A stretch of 64,000 nt of DNA, taken from assembly GCA_033980235.1 (NCBI GenBank), contig CM067067.1:22874103-22938102 (forward strand), given 5' to 3'. The notes under the pieces are model-generated. The model searched no databases and was not told the origin of the DNA. It saw nothing but the letters and a program-made list of their open reading frames with translations. Source of the DNA: Diadema setosum (lineage: Eukaryota > Echinodermata > Echinoidea > Diadematoida > Diadematidae). Of this stretch, positions 22,773-33,873 are shown piece after piece. Positions within the stretch are counted from its first letter, which is position 1, and every line of letters starts with the position of its first letter. The position numbers and the translations under genes are program-made.

Positions 22773-24815
22773 TACAAACCTCGCATCTACAAAATGTCAC
22801 ATGTTCAGGAGAGAAAAACAGAAAACTTAAACTGAAAGCAAACAAACATGGCAGCCAAAGCACTATAACAAATGAGAGAACCTTTCCTTTGACATGCCAT
22901 GGTAGCTTCATTTTTGGGGTAAGACAGCTAAGGTTTAAACAGGACATCATTATCTGATTATCTGACTGTTTATTAAAAAAAAAATCATATTCACTAAAAA
23001 TTCAGATACAGGGTCCCAAGCGACAATATCACATTATACACATGAGGAGATGGAAAAATCACAGGGGACGCGCCGTAAAAAACAACAACAACAACAAACA
23101 AACAAACGACAACATGTAAGGTAATAGTTGATAGTCCAGTACTTACGAATATCATAATCACGCAGAGTGCTTTTGAAATTGCCCTGATACATTGATATCT
23201 ACTGTAGTGGTCATGGATGCAATCATTTTAGTGACGTAATCAGATTATGCCACAAGTTTCATAAAAGTACTCATAATGATACAAGACAAATTTCAACACC
23301 AAATGCCAGCAGGCCATAATTTGATATTACTCTTAAAGCCAAAAAAAGATTATTCAAACTTCACATCAGTCTGTGGAGCCCTTATTGGCTACCACAGGCA
23401 TTACTTTATAACAATTGTTCATAAAGATTTTTTTTTCCATTACGTGTTAGCGCAAGTTCCGTTTGAGACATATCGGAATATCTCAGTATTACAATACCAT
23501 TGTGACAATCATTTTGGATGCCATTAATAATTTGTTGGCTGATTTGACAAAATTTGCTAAACCGAGTAGAATTCAAGAACACGGATTATTGCTTTTCACC
23601 TCGGGTTTAATCCCTCGCTTCATGTTATAGCGCAATATTTCACAATTTATGAGAAAATGTTAAGGAATTTCCGTTTATACATGACATTTGTAAATATCTC
23701 AAAACCTTCAGCACCCTCGAAATGGGGTAAGACCATCAATTCATTTTCAAATTTTCACCATTTAGAAAAAAAAAATATTAACATCAGGATTACAATTTAA
23801 AAAAACCTCAAAATAGGGTAAAACAACAAATTGTTTTCATTTTTACACCATTACACCATCTTTAACATCAGGGGCTCAAAACCATTAAGGATGCAAGAGC
23901 TGTATCCTGCAGCTTCAAATTCAGCAAACTCAAAGTAGGGTAAGACCATCAATTGTTTTCAACTTTACACCATTTAGAAGGGAAAAGGGGGTCTACATGT
24001 GAGTTTCCATTTCTGACGGTCATTTTGGTGGCCATCTTTATTATCTCAAAACCCTTACGAATACAAGAGTTTTATCAAGATTCTGAGCCAGCACCGTCGA
24101 AATAGGGTAAAACCAGCAATAGTTTTCAATTTCTCACCATTTAGAAGGAAATACATGGGAATTTTCGGTTTTGGCGGCCATTTTGGTGGCCATCTTGAAT
24201 ATCTCAGAACCCTTAACGATGCAAGAGTTGCATCATCCAGATTCGGATTTAGCACCCTTGAAATAGCGTAGAACTATCATTTTTTTTTTCAATTACTCAC
24301 CATTAAGAAGGAAATACATGTGAATTTCCGGTCTTGGCGGCTATTTTGGCTGCCATCTTGAATATCTCAAAATCCTCAGGGATGCAAGAGTTGCATCATC
24401 CAGATTTGGATTCAGCACCCTCGAAATAGGGTGAAACCATCATTTGTTTTCAATTTCTCACCATTTAGAAGGAAATACATGGGAATTTCCGGTCTTGGCG
24501 GCCATTTTGGCGGCCATCTTGAATATCTTAAAATCATCAAGGATGCAAGAGTTGCACTATCCAGATTTAGATTCAGCACCCTCAAAATAGGGTAAAATCA
24601 TCACTTGTTTTCAATTCCTCACCATTTAGAAGGAAATATATGGGAATTTCCGGTTTGGGCGGCCATTTTGGCGGCCATCTTGAATATCTCAAAACCCTCA
24701 AGGATGCAATAGTTGCATCATCCAGATTCGGATTCAGCACCCCCGAAATAGGGTAAAACTATCTAAAAACATTGGGTGGACGGTAAAACAATGTTCAGCC
24801 TTTGGCACCCAGACT
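20517..24815. mobile_element. 4.3-kb fold-back (long inverted repeat) element with tandem-array arms
   Basis: Ends AGTCTGGGTGCCAAAG and CTTTGGCACCCAGACT mirror each other, followed by a shared block TTTTACCGTCCACCCAATG. The left arm (about 20585-22255) is some 11 copies of a unit of about 160 bp; the right arm (about 23700-24760) is about 7 copies in inverse orientation. Each unit has GATGATGCAACTCTTGCATC, one or two AAAATGGCCGCC blocks and CCCATGTATTTCCTTCTAAA. The middle (22256-23690) is unlike the arms and includes a (TA)n tract. The modular layout recalls fold-back/TU-type elements described from sea urchins; that assignment is an inference. No transposase was seen. Confidence 0.8.
22722..22770. 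repeat. (TA)n microsatellite
   Basis: Pure TA run inside the central part of the fold-back element. Confidence 0.9.
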
Positions 24816-24981
24816 AAGAGAGTTATTATAGTTACATGCATATTCTCAGTGCAGCTGTTAGATTATTAGCATTTGAGATTAACACAAGATCTTTCGTTAT
24901 ATAGCAATGTCAGTTGGTATGATTAAACACACTACCTGACAAACAGATACAGATAAAGGAAGTTAGTTAAATAAGTGAGAG

Positions 24982-24983
<2 letters not shown>

Positions 24984-25011
<28 letters not shown>
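24984..25011. repeat. (TA)n microsatellite
   Basis: Pure TA run just outside the fold-back element. Confidence 0.9.
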
Positions 25012-25017
<6 letters not shown>

Positions 25018-25639
25018 CAGAGTTAGTGTGTATTCAAATCCCAATGTGAACTCAAAACAGTTTGCAAGATTATATAAAATATTTCAGTAAATTGGATTAT
25101 AATCAAGATTTATAATTATTTTTGATTAGGGTGCATTGTAAAGGTATTTGTTAGCATATATTCATATGTTATTATAATGTTCTCTACGTAGAGTGAATTG
25201 AAATAAGTTGTCATAATGCTGTCTATGATAAAGCACGAAAGTTCTGACACAAATATAAATTACCTGATATTGTATTTTGGTTATCATTCATGGAAATATA
25301 AAGTCGAATTTCAGTTATCACGAGTGTGCGTTCACACATGATGAAGTTAACATGATAGACAGATATACGTGCAGATTTTGATATTACTGTTTTATTACCT
25401 TGTTATATGAGTGTAAACAAGTATGCATTGAGTCTGTATATTGTTTTTATTGTTACAGATTGTTATCTCAAGATCGATGACAAGTGTGGATTCAAGAATT
25501 AAACCGGATTTAGTTGTAACCTATGTTTCCAGTGTCATCTGTTGCATCTTGCGAATAACAATACAGGGCATATCACAGTGAACTGAAACTCCCCAGCAAC
25601 TAGTTGTAGCTGGGGCAGCCACAGCTATGATAAAAAAAA

Positions 25640-25740
25640 AAGTAATAACAATAATGGGCATACATGCTCGCTCGGGCTGGATTCGAACCAACGAACTCCT
25701 GATCACCAGACAGGCGTCTTGTACAATACCATCGAGCTTT
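25640..25740 (-). repeat. tRNA-derived SINE-like fragment
   Basis: On the minus strand it contains a B-box-like GGTTCGAATCCAGCC preceded by a tRNA-like stem region, followed by GCATGTATGCCCAT, a tail shared with 28880-28985 and 37190-37260. Confidence 0.5.
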
Positions 25741-25911
25741 TCTTCAACCAGTGATGTTTTTAATCTTCATAGCATGCAGCGGGTTCTGCGTATTTGTTGA
25801 AATTAATAAAAAAAATTAGGAATTAATAAAATCTCTTATCAAGGCTACTAGTAAAATAGTGATTAATTGTGTGCTTATTTACGTCGATGTAGGGCAGTTG
25901 TTAATAAGTTG

Positions 25912-25916
<5 letters not shown>

Positions 25917-25951
<35 letters not shown>
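25917..25951. repeat. (GATT)n microsatellite
   Basis: About nine tandem GATT units. Confidence 0.9.
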
Positions 25952-27254
25952 CAGGTTTATTGCAATTGCATTATTGTGCATTTTTCATTACCAGCTGTTT
26001 AAAACTTCAGTTTGTTCAGATTGTTTTATGTTTTCTTTCGAAGATGGACATTAGTGGGTATTGAATTGAATGCTACTTCGAGCGCAACATTGTGTCTCGA
26101 GGGCAACATTGTGTCTTGGCTCTCTCTCTCAGTGTGTCTTGCGCCTGAATGCATGATGTGTCCCTGAATGGTATCACCGGTCGGTGAAAACAGGAGAAAT
26201 CATGTAGATTCCATGGCTCACTTTCTTCGTCAATTTGTATGGAGCTTCCATTGCTATGTCAATGTGATTCTTTTCTTTATGTGGCCAAATTGAAAAATAA
26301 AAGAGCATAATATGATTCATTTTAAAGCTAGAATATGAGACACGAAATATTGAACTGCCTTATCGAATGATATCTATCTAATTATCCCGATATCACCGGT
26401 GGCTTATTCATTAATGTCATGAGTTTATGCGAATTGTTTTCATCGAGATGTTTATTTTTTATTTTTTTTTTGTGAGAGCATGGTAACAAGCTATTTTTTA
26501 GCTCGAATATGAAAACTGTATAAATATTTTTGGCATCCTGTTTGCATTAATTAATCAATGCCATGCCAGGCAAGCCTTGGAGAAGCTATCTGCTTGACAG
26601 AAACAGACTTTATTATATCGTAGACAAAAAGGCATCGAATGTTTAGCTTAAATAATTGAACAAAATAATAACCAGGCTATTGATCCTTTATCCAGGTTTC
26701 TTTCTTTTTTTTTTTATTTCTGTGACTAGGGTGTCATTGTTTTCTTCAACAGAAACGACAGAGACATTTTTAAGATTTTTTTTTTTTTTTTATCATTCAT
26801 CATTTTAATGAAAATAAAATGTACCTAGGCACACCCCCAGCCCTGCTGGGTTTCCACACTCCGGGTACACAACAAAAACTCACAATGCGCCAGCCGTGAC
26901 ATAGAAACCTTACATTGCAGTAATTACCAGTTACAATATTGAACACAATGGCGCGATATACAACACGAATATGCCTACTATTAAAACAAACACGTATTTT
27001 CAGTAAGATGTGTAACGTTAATCATACAACGAAAATATACAAATGTATTGGAGCAGTGTCTTGATTGATGCTTAATAAATGATAACAAAAAGTTGCTATG
27101 ATCTGATATCTTCTACGTTTACAACAATGACAAATCAAAATATTAGTGCACATTTACAAGGTTGCCGAGAATAATTTTTACTATATCTTACGTAGCAATG
27201 CATGTGTCTTGTGTTTCACCTCTCTCTCTTTCTCCCTCCCTCTTTTTTCTCTTT

Positions 27255-27257
<3 letters not shown>

Positions 27258-27296
<39 letters not shown>
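27258..27296. repeat. (TA)n microsatellite abutting a MITE
   Basis: TA run directly adjoining the left end of the 246-bp MITE. Confidence 0.9.
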
Positions 27297-27299
<3 letters not shown>

Positions 27300-27542
27300 G
27301 AGTTTGTTTGCAAAAACCGATAAGTCCATTTTTGAAGATTTGGAGTACGGTCTCTGTCATAGAGTACAAAATAATACCTTTTAAATGATATATTGGTCAC
27401 TACATATAAAGGTACATTTTTGAAGTTATGGTCAAAAGAAGCAATATTTTTCCTATTATTCTCTTTATTTTTCTTGACCTTTAATCGCAAATATCTCCAT
27501 TTGACAAATATGGACCTATCGGTTTTTGCAAACAAACTCTTC
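27297..27542 (-). mobile_element. 246-bp MITE copy 3
   Basis: Full length, with ATAT on both sides. Absent from the aligned site in duplication copy 2 near 35.49 kb. Confidence 0.85.
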
Positions 27543-28879
27543 ATATGTAATCATATACTGTACATACATAACCCAGTGTATACAACTAATTTGGTTCACA
27601 TACACGAAATAAACGATGAATGAACAAAATAAATATTCGTAAAGAGAAAAAAAAATCCTGCTGAGTAGAGGTCAGGAAAACAGATTGTAACCCTTGCTTC
27701 CATGGCAGTCATGATTTTTGCTTTGTTTTGTTTTGTTTTGTTTTGTTTTTTTCTTATCACTGATATCTGAACTTTTGCCCATTCTTTATACTATTTATGG
27801 CTTTCATTTACCCCCATACAGAGATGAAGCCATGCGCAGTAATCCACCACAGTCTGAATATCATTCCTACTTTTGTAGCTTTCCTCGTTCTTTCGTTAGA
27901 GTGACTAGACTACGCAAAATGAACAAAGTTTTTGCTTTTGACAATATCATCTCAAGTAAAATTTCAATATCTTTGGAAACAAATCTTTACAAAGAAAAGA
28001 AATACAAGCAACGATACCCGTTCACTCCGTCTGCACTTCGTAATGTACGTATGTACATATTTTCCCCGAAATGATTCACTTATAATGTAAGAAAAAAAAA
28101 ATAACACACACACAGCTCTTCCTTTCTGTTTCCAAACTGAGTAACTGTTAGCTTCACATAAACGCAGCTTTGACAATAAAAAAAAAGGAACAATAAGGAC
28201 ATAAATACACACTCCGTCAAGTATTTAGCGAGGTTACGCGCCAATGGGTCACTTACCAAGTGTAGGTATAGGTATTAACAAATACGGGAAGCATAAAATC
28301 TCAACATTCTGGAAGTAAAGAAAACGGAATGTTCGCCTGTAAGAAAAGCTACCATGCAAAAAATGAATACTTAATTTTAGATTTAAAAAAATAAAGGTAC
28401 AACCACAAATGGACGTTCTCTATTTTGCTATTATCATAATTCAACACCACAAAGAAGCATGGTTTCCATGGCTACGAGTATTTGAGTGGTGGGCGAGGAA
28501 CCTTAGCTGCCCTGTCAATACACCATGAGGAAATAAATCTTCCTTTTACTTCCCGGATGTCGTTTTGATGTTATTGCGCACGGTGTTCATTACACGAATT
28601 GTATATCCCTATCGCTTACAAATATTTTGTTGTTGATAACGCTCTTTATAAGGATGGATCACGTGTATAGATCCGCAGTCACACTGATTAAATGCGAAGA
28701 ACAATAAAATTGTGTTATTATTTTGTATGCCATAATTAGGAATGATGCATGTTTGTATGCCAATAGTTGAAATCAATAAAACGTATAAATAAAAAGATTG
28801 TCCTCCTCATCATGACCATAACCATACCTTTCAGGGATAGAATTGATACCAAGACTACAGAAAAAATATATCATGATAC

Positions 28880-28985
28880 ATATAGAAAGCTATGAGAAGG
28901 TCGCAAGTTCCCATCCTGCCCGCGGATGCCCATGATTTCATTTGTCATGGTTACTACTAAAACAATGATCAATCCTGTGCAAGAT
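28880..28985 (+). repeat. SINE-like fragment in duplication copy 1
   Basis: GGTCGCAAGTTCCCATCCTGCC followed by GATGCCCATGATTTCA matches the tail of the copy at 37190. Confidence 0.45.
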
Positions 28986-29020
28986 GTTGGCCAATAAAAA
29001 AGAAAAGAAAAAAAGAACAA

Positions 29021-29101
29021 CCCCCCCCCCCCCAAAAAAAAAGACAAAAAAAAAAACAACAAAACAAATAACACACAAAACAAAACAAAACACACACACA
29101 C
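29021..29101. repeat. Poly-C/poly-A and (CA)n low complexity
   Basis: C14 followed by A-rich and CA repeats. Two minus-strand ORFs rich in Phe/Val over it are artefacts. Confidence 0.8.
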
Positions 29102-29261
29102 AAAAAGCTCGACGCAGGAATTTCACTAATCTGAATAGATAGAGAGCTATTTAAGTACTGAATTACAGAAGGAAACTGTTATTCAATCAAAATAAGGTGT
29201 CGTCAAGCGATGCATGACATACATCAAACAGTTTGAATTTTGGTAGGCAATTATTCTTTTT

Positions 29262-29400
29262 CATTTCATTTTATTTCATTTCCGATTAAAGTATACATTA
29301 TAACATTTGGATATAAACAAAATTAAGTACAATTATTGTACTTGGAATCACTGATGAAAAAAAGAAGAGAAAATGCAGGAAGGGTATATGAATGGTGTAA
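29262..29400. repeat. Possible LINE 3' fragment
   Basis: A TTTCATTTCATTTTATTTCATT run then an AT-rich flank, as in the 3' ends at 14283 and 56160. Confidence 0.3.
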
Positions 29401-30153
29401 CACGTACTTTTACAATATCTAACCCTTTCTGTCCCAATGGGTCAGTACACAAATTTCACAGGTAATCAATGTAGCGCGCAGAGGGTTAAAAATTTAATGG
29501 AGCCATCTTCCGAGTTAGGTGGTAATTATTCAATGCATCGTACAGCCAAGACGGTGCCTAACAAATCCTGTTTGACGGATGTCCGTATCTGGGTAAGTTT
29601 GAAGAACGTAAAATTTCACAGCTGATTTTACGTTCCCTGTATACATTCATCTATTTACCAATTCACTGAAAAAAAAATGTATATTCAAGTCGGACTGACA
29701 TTCATGCAGTCTTAATCGAGAGGACAAAGTGTATAATAGATTTTACTTCTCCATCAATCTCTTTCGTAATTATTTGACTACGACCGAAACAATAGGATTG
29801 TGGTCGTTATAAGGGGTCTTGGTATTATCTTCACCACAGACCAGTAAAGAGCATCTTGTGTCACTGTGAAACGTCTAGCCGTCTAGGTGAACAGAACTGG
29901 GAATTGCTGAAATGCTGAAACGCACCAATCAAACCTTAGATAATCGTAGTGACTGCACGCTCTCGATATCTCGATTTCAAGATTTAAAATCCCGATTTTG
30001 AAAAAAAAAGTTGATTTCCCTACCTAAAACTGGCATTTTCTTTCTTCCCTCTATTAGTTCGCGTTCGACTGATGTGAAGTGTATCATTATGACATAAAAC
30101 ATCAAAAAAGCAGCCTAAACAAAGTAGTTACAATGGCAGCTTTAGTTTGATTG

Positions 30154-30155
<2 letters not shown>

Positions 30156-30203
<48 letters not shown>

Positions 30204-30249
30204 TATATGTATATATATATATATAATATATATATATGTATATATATAT

Positions 30250-30303
<54 letters not shown>
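30156..30303. repeat. Long (TA)n / (TACATA)n microsatellite
   Basis: About 145 bp of TA with CATA interruptions, 155 bp downstream of the exon 10b stop. Open in both strands; not coding. Confidence 0.95.
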
Positions 30304-30305
<2 letters not shown>

Positions 30306-30456
30306 GAGATTAATTTCAAATTACACTGAGTTCATCTGATATCAGGACCTCTCACGCCTTGCATTACGGTCAGTGCGAATTCACTTGTTGCAGGCAGTGG
30401 AAAACAAGAGAGTGTCTCACAGTCTAAACACCACGTGAGCAGACAGTACTACGCGT

Positions 30457-30752
30457 CTAGATGTTGGCGGGAGCATGTATGCTGTGGTACGCCGGCGGCG
30501 GACCCCGCGCATGGTCGAGGTCCATATATCCTCCGGGTCCCGGTCGAATGTCAAGCGGCTGGTTTGTATTCACAATGGTGGTCGCGTAGTTCGGATGACG
30601 TTCGTATCGGTTTCCTCCGGGACACGAGTCTGGGTTCGGTGGCCCCGTCGGTTTCCCGAGATCCACTGTCATTGGGATCTCATACGCGGATTCCCTAATG
30701 TCCACGTACTCGCCTGAGTCAGTACGGTCTTCATGAATGTAGGCATATTCAT
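30457..30752 (-). CDS. Gene B terminal exon 10b (distal alternative tail)
   Basis: The acceptor (gcttccag) and start phase are identical to exon 10a, so the exon 9 donor can splice to either; using 10b gives 552 aa. It encodes EYAYI, EYVDI, SAYEIPM, GNRYERHPNY, TNQP, GGYMDL and PPPAYHSI, with stop TAG at 30459-30457. YAYI-x9-YVDI is ITAM-like. The reading frame is intact across 97 codons and the key motifs are conserved against 10a, which argues for selection, not decay. It could alternatively be the relic end of a lost receptor copy, since no upstream receptor exons were found between 30.8 and 39.8 kb. Confidence 0.7.
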
Positions 30753-31396
30753 CTGGAAGCGGGGAATAGAGAAATGGGCGATAAGAAGAGAGATAACAGG
30801 ATAATCTCTTTGTTATTTCAAACAGAAAATATTGGCTTTCCATCACGTAATGGTGAAGCACCGAGTTCAGCTGAAAACGATGCTGCCCACTGACAACTCT
30901 GACATGAAATGATTTGTATGGTAACAATGATGCCATGAACATCTTGTCCTTTTGAATAAAAAAAAAATATATACATGTATATATATATAGGTCATCATTC
31001 TTAAATCTTGACAACTCTTGAACAATTCGATGCTGAGGGAAGGGTATGACTTCTCGAATGTATGTCAGTAGAAAAGGAATATTAGAATATTATTCATGCG
31101 ATTTGAGGCAATCATAACATACCATATGAAAATACAATACAGCACAATACAATACAATAGTTGCACTTGTAGCGCTCTTACAACGAGTGTACATGGATCA
31201 TTCCGCAAAACAAAATACGGTCAAACTTGACTAAAGACGGGGGGAGGGGGGAGGTGGGAGGGATTACATATGATAACATGAAATACACTCTACTGATCAA
31301 CTAATCACTGAAAGAAAAAAAAAAACTCGTCAAGGACTCCACGGATAATCATCCCAGTTACGTAAGCAAAATCATTTTTACTTGGTGAGGTCATAT

Positions 31397-32076
31397 GTGA
31401 CTCTGCATCAAAAAGTCGCGCGACATGGATTTTTAAGAGCAGATTCTGAAAGTACAGACTTTAAGCTTTAAAATGATGTATGACTTAATTCAAATAGACT
31501 CTCCTAACCTAATCTAAATTTTGGAATGAAAGTACACACTCCGGAAAAGTGAGAAGTGAGAAAAGAGGCTCTGAAGTACAGGGTCTATTCAAGCGCTCAT
31601 TCGTTATCAAGCATGTTAGCTGTGCTATGAATGGGACAAAAAACAAAATGTAAAATCACCGGAGCAGCAAGAATGAAGGGATTATCAGATTAGGCTAAAA
31701 TTGAGCATGCTTTGTCAACACATTCTGTCCATGATTAATGCTAAATTTCACAGAAATAGCATCATCAGTTATTAGAATTGAAAGTGAAAAGTGTGTACAG
31801 GGTGAAAAGGGAACTCTATAAGATACACCTTATCACACTTTTCTACAAAAAAGTGTTCGAGAAAAACTGTTAAAAACACAATTTCCCATTCGTTTTACGA
31901 TCCCAAACTTTAGCATAATGAAGAAGAAGACTTGCTTTTTTTTCCAGAATATATAACAAACTCTGGCTAGGTGCCCATTTCACCCATTTTCAATCCTCAC
32001 ACAAAGTTTGAATTTGAACAAAATCAGTGCGTGCGATTTTTTTTTGGTTTTTTTTTTGTTTTGTGGTTCACGGTTA
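31397..32076. mobile_element. ~680-bp interspersed element, copy 1
   Basis: Shares GCAGATTCTGAAAG, AAGCTTTAAAATGATGTAT, AACACATTCTGTCCATG and other blocks with 57922-58619 in order. Ends GTGACTCTGCATCA and TGTGGTTCACGGTTAC form an inverted pair. Confidence 0.7.
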
Positions 32077-32132
32077 CATATCAGTTCGTGATGTCACACT
32101 GCTGGATGCAAGAACTCAACGACTCGCTGTCC

Positions 32133-32136
<4 letters not shown>

Positions 32137-32189
<53 letters not shown>

Positions 32190-32190
32190 A
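32137..32190. repeat. (CT)n then (TA)n microsatellite
   Basis: Compound dinucleotide run. Confidence 0.9.
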
Positions 32191-32302
32191 TAGAAATCAC
32201 AATACCTTTTTTTTTGATTCCTCGTCTGATGATTATTCAGGATTACACATAGCGATATAAACACAGCCGTAAAGCTCAGAAATTTTGGTAATATTTTTTG
32301 AA

Positions 32303-32513
32303 TATTTGAAGATTTAGAAGTACGATCTTTGTCATAAAGTACAAAATAATACCTTTTAGATGATATATTGGTCACTACATATAAAGATTTTTGAAGCTAT
32401 GGTCAAAAGAAGCAAAAATTTTCTTATTATTCTCTTTATTTGTCTTGACCTTTAATCGCAAATATCTCCACTTGGCAAATATGGACTTATCGGTTTTTGC
32501 AAACAAACTCTTC
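32303..32513 (-). mobile_element. 246-bp MITE copy 4, 5'-truncated
   Basis: The right terminal repeat is intact to GAGTTTGTTTGC (minus strand). The outer ~30 bp of the left end is missing. Confidence 0.8.
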
Positions 32514-33263
32514 ATTTGTTCATTTTTCCAAACGTTCTTCTATATTTCATATGACATTGCATTACTATTCTCGTTCTAATTTCTCTCACAAATATCATAA
32601 CTAATACTTCGTTTTGATATAAGATTATAGGTACTCCAAAATGGGATTGTCACTTCAGGTGATTTTTTCCCCAAATTCCAGCGTTCACTTTAAGTGAATT
32701 TAATCACCCAACCATATCATCAATATTTTGTCTAATATAAATCTTTTGACTGCTATATGACCAAATAAAGGTAACTATAAAAAATTCCTCTAACATTTTT
32801 TCCATAATCTTGGATTAAAAAACAACGTGTCATCAGCATTGTAACAATTTAAGTTGTAATCATATCCTGCAAAATCCATTGACCGATTATTTATGTTGTT
32901 TTTTTTTCCTGATACGGTTTGCCATAAATTCAGCTGCCAAAATAAAAAACAAGTAATCACCTCTTTCAAAATAAATATCTTTCGATATCCAGCCATTGAT
33001 CAGTACAGATCTTGATTTTTTTTTTTGTAAAGAAAACAAATTCACTTAAAAAACGAGTCACCAAAGTTTACCCTTTCTTAACACAAATTCAAAAAATCTG
33101 TTTCTAAAACATCAATTATGCTTTAGAAAAATCTGCTAGTATATTTGCTCCGGTTTTCCCGCTTTTCATAACATATTTAATGAAATATTCAAAATTTCAC
33201 ATGAGGTAGAATATAAGATGGTCTCCTCTACTTTGTTGGGCATGTCACGTGACAAGTTGTTAA

Positions 33264-33648
33264 AAGGGATGGCATAGTTTTGGTGGAGATGAGGATTGGG
33301 TTTTTCACTTTTTGCAAGATACCAAGAAACTACTTAAGAAATAGCATAAAACATACCATTCTAACAGGAATTCAAAGATTAGTTGATAAAAATCGGCATT
33401 GAAATGGCTGAGGCATCTAAAAACAAGGTAAATCAAAGCGATGGCAATAAAAGGCGGGTCCCACCTTTTATTAGGGTCGCTCCATTTTGGATGTCTCAGC
33501 CATTTCAAAACTTTTTTTTTCAAATAAATGTTGAATTCATCTTGGAATTACATGCTCTTTCTTATTTCATAAAAGGTTTCTCATTCTCTCACCGAAAAGA
33601 TGTTACAAACCTGAAAAGTAAGATTAAAAGTAAAATTATACTACCCCT
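33264..33648. mobile_element. TTAA-flanked MITE (AAGGGATGGCATAG ends)
   Basis: TTAA at 33260-33263 and 33649-33652. Arms share AAATGGCTGAG and ATTCAAAG-type inverted blocks. Related to 45604-46040. Confidence 0.75.
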
Positions 33649-33836
33649 TTAACAAAACCGAGCGCAGTTCGAGGACCTTTTGAGATCTACGAATGTGAAT
33701 TATAACTCATGACCGTGTACAATGTAGGTGCGCACTGATCTCTTTGAATAATCAAGTTAGTCACCTAAACTCATGAAATTACCTGATTTGTACATCGGTC
33801 ATCAGCGAAAAAATTCATCTATCTGTTCTTCATTTT

Positions 33837-33873
33837 TTTATTTTTATTTTTTTTTTTTTTTTTGGGGGGGGTC
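33837..33873. repeat. Poly-T/poly-G tract
   Basis: T-rich run followed by G8. Confidence 0.8.

Larger units (their letters stand above)
25740..30790. repeat. Tandem duplication, copy 1 (carries exon 10b)
   Basis: Collinear with 34100-40090: both start with CAGTGATGTTTTTAATCT, both include GGGTTTCCACACTCCG and CGCCAGCCGTGACATAG, and both end just past a gene B terminal exon. Divergence is substantial. Copy 1 alone has the MITE at 27297. The intergenic part holds no independent gene. Confidence 0.8.

Noticed and set aside
25640..25740. tRNA gene
   Set aside because: B-box-like sequence is present but no full cloverleaf could be drawn, and the same tail recurs elsewhere; it fits a SINE better.
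30128..30329. Tyr/Ile-rich ORFs on both strands
   Set aside because: Pure translation of a TA microsatellite.
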